Positions 53,802-59,326 of a DNA stretch of 59,326 bases are shown in pieces. Position numbers and translations under genes: made by a program. The stretch comes from Leifsonia sp. CL147 (GTDB taxonomy: Bacteria > Actinomycetota > Actinomycetes > Actinomycetales > Microbacteriaceae). Each line of letters begins with the position of its first letter. The first letter of the stretch is position 1. The notes under the pieces are model-generated. The model was not told the origin of the DNA, did not search any database, and saw nothing but the letters and a program-made list of their open reading frames with translations. The DNA lies in the NCBI RefSeq assembly GCF_900114565.1, contig NZ_FOTM01000024.1:1-59326 (forward strand), in the 5' to 3' direction.

Positions 53802-54677
53802 ATGGGTGATGAGACAGTGTTCGCAGTGGTCGGGCCGGGCGCGGTCGGCGGCCTGCTCGCCTGGCTGCTGCAGCGCGCCGGGCACGAGGTCGTCGCCGTC
53901 GGCCGCCCGGCCACGGTCGACGCGATCAACCGCGACGGGATCGAGGTCCGCAGCGAGTCCTTCGGCGACAGCGTTCAACGGATCCGGGCGCTGACCGAGG
54001 TCCCGGCCGGGGCGAGCGTCATCCTGGCGACCAAGGCGTACGGGCTGGATGATGTCCTCCCCGGGATCGTCGCAGCACGGCCCTCCGAGGTGCTCTCGTT
54101 CCTCAACGGCATCGAGCACATGGCTCCGCTCCGCGCGGCCCTTTCGGACGTGCCGGTCGCGGGCGCATCCATCACGGTCTCGGCGCTGCGCGCATCCCCG
54201 ACGGTGATCGACCACCGCAGCCCGTTCGTCCGCATCGAGGTTCCGGAGGCCGCGGCCGGCTTCGCCTCGGTGGGTGCGCTCACGGACGCCGGGCCGAGCG
54301 TCCGGGCCGGCGGCAGCGAGGCCGAGGTTCTGTGGGCGAAGTTCCGCCTGCTCGCCTCCCTCGCACTGCTCACGTCGTACTGGCGGCAGCCCGCCGGCGA
54401 AGCGCTCAGCGAGGACCCGGAGCTCACCGAGGCCGTCGTCGCCGAGATCGTGGCGTGCTCGACCGCTGAGGGAGTGCCCGCGTCGGAGCTCGAGCTGATC
54501 CGCATCCTGCGCAGCGTGCCGGGCGGGATGCGCACCTCCCTCCAGGAGGACCTCGCGGCCGGCGCGCCGAGTGAGCTGGATGCCCTCGGCGGCGCACTGC
54601 TCCGCGTTGGCGAGCGGCACGGCATCCCCACTCCGGCCCTCTCGCGTATCGTCGCGGCGCTAGGCTCGAACGCGTGA
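53802..54677 (+). CDS. Ketopantoate reductase family (PanE-like) dehydrogenase
   Basis: A 291-residue NADPH-dependent reductase. The N-terminal motif is VVGPGAVGGLLAWLLQ. The family Lys is in ILATKAYGLDD, SFLNGIEHM corresponds to the QNGxxN block, and VLWAKFRLLASLALLTSY to the C-terminal active-site helix. Classic PanE keeps Asn and Glu that are altered here, so it may act on another 2-keto acid. The stop overlaps the FAH-family gene (GTGA). Confidence 0.82.
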   Translation: MGDETVFAVVGPGAVGGLLAWLLQRAGHEVVAVGRPATVDAINRDGIEVRSESFGDSVQRIRALTEVPAGASVILATKAYGLDDVLPGIVAARPSEVLSFLNGIEHMAPLRAALSDVPVAGASITVSALRASPTVIDHRSPFVRIEVPEAAAGFASVGALTDAGPSVRAGGSEAEVLWAKFRLLASLALLTSYWRQPAGEALSEDPELTEAVVAEIVACSTAEGVPASELELIRILRSVPGGMRTSLQEDLAAGAPSELDALGGALLRVGERHGIPTPALSRIVAALGSNA

Positions 54678-55459
54678 AGATCGCACGTTTCAGCCACACT
54701 CGCGACGGTTCCAGCTCCCCATCGATCGACTACGGCATCGTGGATGAGGACGCCCTCGTGGTTCTCGCGGGCGACCCGATGTTCGTGGGCTTCGAGACCA
54801 CCGGCGAGCGCGTCCCGCTCGGCAAGGTCGGCTCGCTGCTCGCGCCGGTCATCCCGCGCTCGAAGGTGGTCGCCGTGGGCAAGAACTATCGCGAGCACGC
54901 TGCCGAGATGGGCGGCGAGGCGCCGGGAGAACCGCTGCTCTTCCTCAAGCCCAACACCGCCGTGATCGGTCTGGGCGACGCGATCGTCGTGCCGGCGCAG
55001 TCGGAGCGCGTCGACTACGAGGGCGAGCTCGCCGTCGTGATCGGGAAGATCGCCCGCCACGTCGCTGCCGAGAACGCCGCGGAGCACATCTTCGGCTACA
55101 CCGTGGCGAACGACGTCACCGCCCGCGACCTCCAGGAGAAGGACGGACAGTGGACGCGCGCGAAGGGCTTCGACACCTTCTGTCCGCTCGGCCCGGTCAT
55201 CGAGACCGAGCTCCCGCCGGACGCCATGCTGCGGACGCGCCTCAACGGCGAACTCAAGCAGGAGGCGCCGATCTCCGACATGGTGCACGACATCCCGTCG
55301 ATCATCGCGTATGCGTCGAGCGTGTTCACGCTGCTGCCGGGGGACGTCATCCTGACCGGGACCCCGTCCGGAATCGGTCGGATGGTGCCCGGCGACACCG
55401 TCGAGGTGGAGGTCGAGGGCGTCGGTTCGCTGGTCAACCCGGTGCGCGCCCCGAAGTAG
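54674..55459 (+). CDS. Fumarylacetoacetate hydrolase family protein
   Basis: A 261-residue metal-dependent hydrolase or decarboxylase. VVAVGKNYREHAAEMG, the metal-binding 'VDYEGELAVVIGKIA' (Glu-x-Glu) and NDVTARDLQEKDGQWTRAKGFDTFCPLGP are family hallmarks; the C-terminal 'GDVILTGTPSGIG' completes the site. Substrates in the family range from acylpyruvates to oxaloacetate. The GTG start overlaps the PanE-like gene by 4 bp. gltX follows after 24 bp, a common order in Microbacteriaceae. Confidence 0.92.
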   Translation: MKIARFSHTRDGSSSPSIDYGIVDEDALVVLAGDPMFVGFETTGERVPLGKVGSLLAPVIPRSKVVAVGKNYREHAAEMGGEAPGEPLLFLKPNTAVIGLGDAIVVPAQSERVDYEGELAVVIGKIARHVAAENAAEHIFGYTVANDVTARDLQEKDGQWTRAKGFDTFCPLGPVIETELPPDAMLRTRLNGELKQEAPISDMVHDIPSIIAYASSVFTLLPGDVILTGTPSGIGRMVPGDTVEVEVEGVGSLVNPVRAPK

Positions 55460-55483
55460 CGGCCCCGGTAGGATCGGACACGT

Positions 55484-57001
55484 ATGTCTGACTCGATCGC
55501 TCATCCCTTCTCCACGGCCGAGGGCTCGGACGTGCGCGTCCGTTTCTGCCCCTCGCCGACCGGTACGCCGCACGTCGGCCTGATCCGCACCGCGCTGTTC
55601 AACTGGGCGTACGCCCGGCACACGGGCGGCACCATGGTGTTCCGCATCGAGGACACCGACGCGGCGCGCGACAGCGAAGAGAGCTACCAGCAGATTCTGG
55701 ATGCGCTCCGCTGGCTGCGGCTGGACTGGGACGAGGGCGTCGACGTCGGCGGCCCGAACGGCCCGTATCGGCAGTCGCAGCGCTACGACATCTATCGCGA
55801 GCTCATCCAGAAGCTCCGCGAGTCCGGCCACATCTATGAGAGCTTCGCGACGGCCGAGGAGATCGAGGCGCGCAACGTCAGCCTCGGACGCGACCCGAAG
55901 CTCGGCTACGACAACTTCGAGCGCGACCTCACGGACGAGCAGAAGGCGGCCTACCGCGCCGAGGGCCGCGAGCCGGCGCTGCGCCTGCGCGTCCCCGACG
56001 ACGACCTCAGCTTCGACGACCTGGTCCGCGGCGAGATCACCTTCAAGGCGGGGTCGTTCAGCGACTTCGTCGTGGTCCGGCCGAACGGGCATCCCCTCTA
56101 CACGTTCGTGAACCCGGTGGACGACGCCCTCATGGGGATCACGCACGTGCTCCGCGGCGAGGACCTGCTGTCGTCCACCCCGCGCCAGATCGCGCTGTAC
56201 CACGCGCTCATCGACATCGGCGTGACCACCTTCGTCCCGCTCTTCGGCCACCTTCCGTATGTCATGGGGGAGGGCAACCGCAAGCTGTCCAAGCGCGATC
56301 CGGAGTCGAACCTCTTCCTGCATCGCGAGCGCGGCTTCATCCACGAGGGCCTCGTGAACTACCTGGCCCTGCTGGGATGGTCGTTGACGCACGATCGGGA
56401 CGTCTTCTCGCTCGCGGAGATGGTGGCCGCCTTCGACGTGAGAGACGTCAACCCCAACCCGGCGCGCTTCGACCAGAAGAAGGCGGAGTCGATCAACGGC
56501 GACCACATCCGCCTGCTGGACGTGTCCGACTTCGCCGAGCGCACCATCCCGTACCTGGTGCATGCCGGCGTCGTGGAGGAGCCGCTGACGGCTGTGCAGC
56601 GCGAGGTGCTCGCCCAGGCGGCGCCGCTCGTCCAGGAGCGCGTGCAGTTGCTCAGCGAGACGCCCGGCATGCTCGGCTTCCTGTTCACGGACGCCGCCTC
56701 GCTCGTGGTCGAGGACGACGCCCGTGCCTCCCTGCCGGTGAACGCGGGCGAGGTGCTCGCCGCCTCCCTCAATGCGCTGGAGTTCGTACCGGAGTCCCAG
56801 TGGACGCATGACGCCATCGAGGCGGCGCTCCGGGACGCACTCATCGAGGGACTGGGCCTCAAGCCGCGGGTCGCCTTCGGGCCGCTGCGGGTGGCAGTCT
56901 CGGGCCGGCGGGTGTCGCCGCCGCTGTTCGAGTCCATGGAGATCCTCGGCAAGCCGGAGACCATCGCCCGCCTCGACCGGCTCTCGGCGGCGCTGGGGTA
57001 A
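55484..57001 (+). CDS. gltX: Glutamyl-tRNA synthetase
   Basis: A 505-residue class I synthetase. The HIGH-type motif is in [13 protein letters not shown] and the KMSKS-type motif is NRKLSKRDP. It has the full C-terminal anticodon-binding helical domain. It probably charges tRNA-Glu and, as in other actinobacteria, mischarges tRNA-Gln for the GatCAB route. A tRNA-Gln gene lies 1 kb downstream, which fits. Confidence 0.96.
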   Translation: MSDSIAHPFSTAEGSDVRVRFCPSPTGTPHVGLIRTALFNWAYARHTGGTMVFRIEDTDAARDSEESYQQILDALRWLRLDWDEGVDVGGPNGPYRQSQRYDIYRELIQKLRESGHIYESFATAEEIEARNVSLGRDPKLGYDNFERDLTDEQKAAYRAEGREPALRLRVPDDDLSFDDLVRGEITFKAGSFSDFVVVRPNGHPLYTFVNPVDDALMGITHVLRGEDLLSSTPRQIALYHALIDIGVTTFVPLFGHLPYVMGEGNRKLSKRDPESNLFLHRERGFIHEGLVNYLALLGWSLTHDRDVFSLAEMVAAFDVRDVNPNPARFDQKKAESINGDHIRLLDVSDFAERTIPYLVHAGVVEEPLTAVQREVLAQAAPLVQERVQLLSETPGMLGFLFTDAASLVVEDDARASLPVNAGEVLAASLNALEFVPESQWTHDAIEAALRDALIEGLGLKPRVAFGPLRVAVSGRRVSPPLFESMEILGKPETIARLDRLSAALG

Positions 57002-57006
57002 GTGTC

Positions 57007-57966
57007 GTGAGCGAGGATTCGGCGGGCACGGCAGAGTCGTTCGAGGTCGTCGTGATCGGCGGCGGCCCGGCCGGGTTGTCGGCCGCGCTGAACCTGGCGC
57101 GCGCACGGCGGCGGGTGCTCGTGGTGGACGGCAACCGTCCGCGTCACGCGGCGACCCTCGTCGCCCGCGGCTTCCTGACGCGGGACGGCATCGCGCCGCT
57201 CGAACTGCGCCGGATGGGTCGTGAGGAGGTCGACGCGTACGAGAACGCGTCGGTGGTCTTCGCCCAGGTCGGATCCGTCGCCGTCGAGGGTGACGGGTTC
57301 CGGGTCACCGCCCGGGGCGTCCGCGGCGGCTCCGATGTCGACGTCCGCACGGACGCGGTGCTGATCGCCACCGGCGTGACTGAGACCATGCCGGCCATCC
57401 CGAGCATCCGCGCGTACTACGGCACCCAGTTGCACAGCTGTGTCGAGTGCGACGGGTTCGAGAAGGCCGACAAGCCGCTCGCCCTGATCGGCGAGACCCA
57501 CGACCTGGCCGAGCGCGCGCTGCTGCTGACGCAGTGGACGGACGACCTCGTCGTCTTCACGAACGGCACGGATGCGGTCGGAGCGGGCGACGAGCGGATG
57601 CTCGCGCCGCTGGGCGTGCGCGTCGAGCGGCGCCGCATCGACGACGTCGTGGGCGAGAGGGGCGTCATGACGGGTGTCCGCCTCGAGGACGGCACGGTGA
57701 TCGAACGGGCGGGCGGCTTCATCCGTCCCATCTGGTCGCCTGCACTGTCGTTCGCCGACGGCCTGGACCTCGACCGGGACGACGAGGGCTATCTGGTCAC
57801 CGACGCGCACGGCCGCACGTCGCTGCCCGGAGTGTATGCGGCGGGGGAGACGACCGCCCCAGGCCCGCAGCAGCTGATCGTCGCCGCAGGCTCCGGCGCG
57901 GTGGTCGCGTCGGCCGTCAACCGCGACCTGATCGGCCTCTCGCTGGAGGGCGCGGCCGTTTTGTAG
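57007..57966 (+). CDS. Thioredoxin-reductase-like FAD protein
   Basis: A 319-residue flavoprotein. FAD motifs are present: VVVIGGGPAGLSAAL near the start and GVYAAGETT near the end. The redox pair is CVEC in LHSCVECDGF. The NAD(P)H-binding Gly-rich motif is poorly kept: ALIGETHDLAERAL replaces the GGGxSAxE pattern. It may therefore take electrons from another donor, such as ferredoxin, or act differently from TrxB. The GTG at 57007 begins five bases after gltX; the two may be co-transcribed. Confidence 0.85.
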   Translation: MSEDSAGTAESFEVVVIGGGPAGLSAALNLARARRRVLVVDGNRPRHAATLVARGFLTRDGIAPLELRRMGREEVDAYENASVVFAQVGSVAVEGDGFRVTARGVRGGSDVDVRTDAVLIATGVTETMPAIPSIRAYYGTQLHSCVECDGFEKADKPLALIGETHDLAERALLLTQWTDDLVVFTNGTDAVGAGDERMLAPLGVRVERRRIDDVVGERGVMTGVRLEDGTVIERAGGFIRPIWSPALSFADGLDLDRDDEGYLVTDAHGRTSLPGVYAAGETTAPGPQQLIVAAGSGAVVASAVNRDLIGLSLEGAAVL

Positions 57967-58001
57967 TCCCGCGCACGGGTAGGCTAGAGTTGGTTCTCGT
58001 G

Positions 58002-58019
58002 CCCGGACCGCGGTCCGGG
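58002..58019. promoter_or_regulatory. 18-bp perfect palindrome before tRNA-Gln
   Basis: CCCGGACCGCGGTCCGGG is a perfect palindrome ending four bases before the tRNA. A TAGAGT -10-like box lies at 57985-57990. It could end the flavoprotein transcript or mark the processing site of the tRNA leader. Confidence 0.55.
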
Positions 58020-58023
58020 GCAG

Positions 58024-58095
58024 TGGGGTATGGTGTAATTGGCAACACGGCTGATTCTGGTTCAGTTGTTCTTGGTTCGAGTCCAGGTACCCCAG
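58024..58095 (+). tRNA. tRNA-Gln (anticodon CTG)
   Basis: A full cloverleaf can be folded by eye: 7-bp acceptor stem TGGGGTA/TACCCCA, anticodon stem GCTGA/TCAGT with loop TTCTGGT and anticodon CTG at 58057-58059, and T-arm CTTGG/CCAGG with loop TTCGAGT. CCA is not encoded. The sequence is typical of actinobacterial tRNA-Gln. Confidence 0.95.
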
Positions 58096-58103
58096 CAGTA
58101 GAA

Positions 58104-58127
58104 GTCCCGGTTTTCCGGGGCTTTTTT
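58104..58127 (+). terminator. Rho-independent terminator of tRNA-Gln
   Basis: Stem GTCCCGG/CCGGGGC with a TTTT loop, followed by six T residues. It begins eight bases after the tRNA. It is the cleanest intrinsic terminator in the window. Confidence 0.9.
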
Positions 58128-58144
58128 GTTGCGTCCGCTTCGGC

Positions 58145-59326
58145 TTATAGGCCAAAAAGAGTGGATGGTGTGGGCGTGTCAGCTGTGGCCGGCCCAGCCT
58201 GATCGTGTCCAGAGGCCTTCTTCGGGGTTGAGGCCGGTGTCGTAGAGGGCTGGGCCGATGGGTTCGTCGTTGGCGCTGGTTGGTGGTGCTTGTTGTGGGA
58301 TGTGGGCGTGTTTGTGGGCGTGGTCGATGGTGATCTCGTGGAGGAGCAGGAACCATTCCACTGCTCGGCGGCGGTGGTGGATGGGCATGCCGCGGTGGTG
58401 TCGGAGCAGGTGCCGGATTTGGCTGTTGAGGCCTTCTAGGCGTGAGGTGGCGCGGGGGTTGCCGTGTTCGAGGTTGGTGAAGATGTGGCCGGCTTCGGCG
58501 GCTCTGTGCAGGATGCCCCAGGCGCGTCGGAGTTTGAGGTGGGTGTAGCCGAACTGGCCGTTGTCGTAGAGGGTTCGTTCGCGGGTGAGGTGTCCGAAGC
58601 GTTGCCACCACGCTTCCAGGGTGAGTCGCCAGGCGATAGCGGCGTCGATGTCGTGGATGGTGGTGAGGTTCAGGGCGATCTGTCGCAGTGCCCGCCCGGC
58701 TCGTAGGCGGGGGTTGCGGGTCAGTTCGCGGGTCACGTTCAGTTGCAGGTGGAAGATGCAGCGTTGGATGAGGGTGTCGGGCCAGGTGTTGGCCAGGGCG
58801 GAGCGGATTCCGGAGCCGCCGTCGGTGACGACCACTGCGGGTGGGGGGATCTGGGCGAACAGGGCCTCCCAGGCGGCGGTGGTCTCCCGGGCAGCCCATT
58901 GCCAGGCGATGACGGTGCCGGAGGAGGACTGGGCGATCAACAGGCACCAGGAGCCGATCCAGACACCATCGACCAGGACCGCATCATGAACCTCGCCGGT
59001 AACCGGCATCCGCGGCTCCAACTGCCAACACCAGGCTGTTGCGCGGCGGAAGGTGCGCCCGCTGTCCCCGGTGAGCTCGGACTGGGACGCCTTCCCGGTC
59101 AGCCAGGTCAGGAACCGGCGCAACTGCTCCCGCTGGCTCACGTCGGCCCGGCGACGCACCGAGGACGCCCCGCAGTTCCGGCACCGCCAGCGTTGCGTCC
59201 CGGACGGGTGACGGCCATTCTTCACCAGCTGTGTCCCGCATACCATGCAGGAGGTCTGATTCGAGGGAAGGTCCACGACTAAGGATCGCGGACCATGACC
59301 ACCCCGATCCTCCCGCGTAATCACGC
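58145..59326 (-). mobile_element. IS1249-like element, second copy (right end cut)
   Basis: The element begins with a terminal repeat at 58145-58168, 17 bp after the T-run of the tRNA terminator, and runs off the right edge. By comparison with the left copy only about 39 bp are missing. It holds one transposase gene. Its orientation is the same as the left copy. Confidence 0.9.
58179..59324 (-). CDS. IS1249-family transposase (IS256 superfamily)
   Basis: A 381-residue DDE transposase. A zinc ribbon (C26, C29, C48, C51) precedes the catalytic core. The triad is D119 (VLVDGVWIG), D168 (VVTDGGSGI) and E297 (LEGLNSQI), with the CxxH motif RCIFH at C189-H192 seen in this family. The frame is uninterrupted, so the copy looks active. 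The start is taken as GTG at 59324; a later start is possible because the zinc ribbon begins at codon 26. The gene reads toward the tRNA-Gln gene. Confidence 0.92.
   Translation of the reverse strand: MITREDRGGHGPRSLVVDLPSNQTSCMVCGTQLVKNGRHPSGTQRWRCRNCGASSVRRRADVSQREQLRRFLTWLTGKASQSELTGDSGRTFRRATAWCWQLEPRMPVTGEVHDAVLVDGVWIGSWCLLIAQSSSGTVIAWQWAARETTAAWEALFAQIPPPAVVVTDGGSGIRSALANTWPDTLIQRCIFHLQLNVTRELTRNPRLRAGRALRQIALNLTTIHDIDAAIAWRLTLEAWWQRFGHLTRERTLYDNGQFGYTHLKLRRAWGILHRAAEAGHIFTNLEHGNPRATSRLEGLNSQIRHLLRHHRGMPIHHRRRAVEWFLLLHEITIDHAHKHAHIPQQAPPTSANDEPIGPALYDTGLNPEEGLWTRSGWAGHS

Noticed and set aside
53975-57106. Very long open frame on the minus strand (over 1000 codons)
   Set aside because: It is the antisense of the PanE-like, FAH-family and gltX genes. 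High GC keeps opposite frames open; composition is Arg/His-rich without domain features.
56359-58947. Long minus-strand open frame across gltX, flavoprotein, tRNA-Gln and IS
   Set aside because: It crosses a tRNA gene and a terminator and enters the transposase in another frame; clearly non-coding.

Overview
The window is high-GC DNA from an actinobacterium, most likely a Leifsonia-like member of the Microbacteriaceae. That assignment is an inference from codon use, many leaderless or GTG starts, the ilv/serA/leuB block, an ECF42-DGPF pair and a clpS-DUF2017 pair. No rRNA or other taxonomic marker was available. Both edges lie inside copies of the same IS1249-like element (IS256 family), in the same orientation. 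The left copy shows the transposase start and outer terminal repeat; the right copy shows the rest.

Layout. 1-4.1 kb is an accessory island. It holds an IS end, a HEPN/MNT (HepT-MntA) toxin-antitoxin module, a deleted second MNT copy, a stray tRNA 3'-end fragment (possible integration scar), and a type VII (LXG) toxin operon in the order Lap1-like, Lap2-like, LXG toxin with a type-44-like C-terminus, and lipoprotein (immunity candidate). 4.5-9.1 kb carries small membrane proteins, an ABC-2 exporter and an acyltransferase. 9.1-13.2 kb carries an ArsR/SDR divergent pair, a hydroxyacid-dehydrogenase-like gene and an ECF42 sigma factor with its DGPF partner. 13.2-21.9 kb is one same-strand glycan-use cluster: secreted glycan-active protein, LacI repressor, ABC sugar importer and two GH130-type enzymes, behind a LacI-type operator. 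21.9-23.9 kb is a second accessory island, with duplicated lipoproteins and broken lipases that resemble the TslA/TilA type VII lipase-toxin arrangement.

24-38.7 kb carries a baeRF protein, clpS-DUF2017, a GH15 enzyme divergent from glucose-6-phosphate dehydrogenase, an ion permease, a hairpin-rich intergenic array, a YhgE/Pip protein plus MMPL exporter under a divergent TetR, and a GDSL lipoprotein. 38.8-57.9 kb is mostly core metabolism: otsA-otsB (trehalose), ilvD, ilvBNC, cutC, serA, a TetR/MFS efflux pair, leuB, ilvE, a PanE-like reductase, an FAH-family enzyme, gltX and a thioredoxin-reductase-like flavoprotein. A tRNA-Gln gene with a clean terminator follows, and the second IS copy starts 17 bp after its T-run.

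How the parts work together. The ilv, leuB, ilvE and serA genes cover much of valine, isoleucine, leucine and serine synthesis. otsAB makes trehalose, and the GH15 enzyme may cleave trehalose or related glucosides. The glycan cluster senses, imports and phosphorolyses or hydrolyses oligosaccharides. The accessory islands look like remnants of interbacterial competition and mobile-element defence. No ESX/type VII secretion apparatus is encoded here, so the LXG toxin would depend on one elsewhere. Two genes (the acyltransferase and otsA) appear to need an ATC start codon, and a 64-bp hairpin family recurs between convergent genes.
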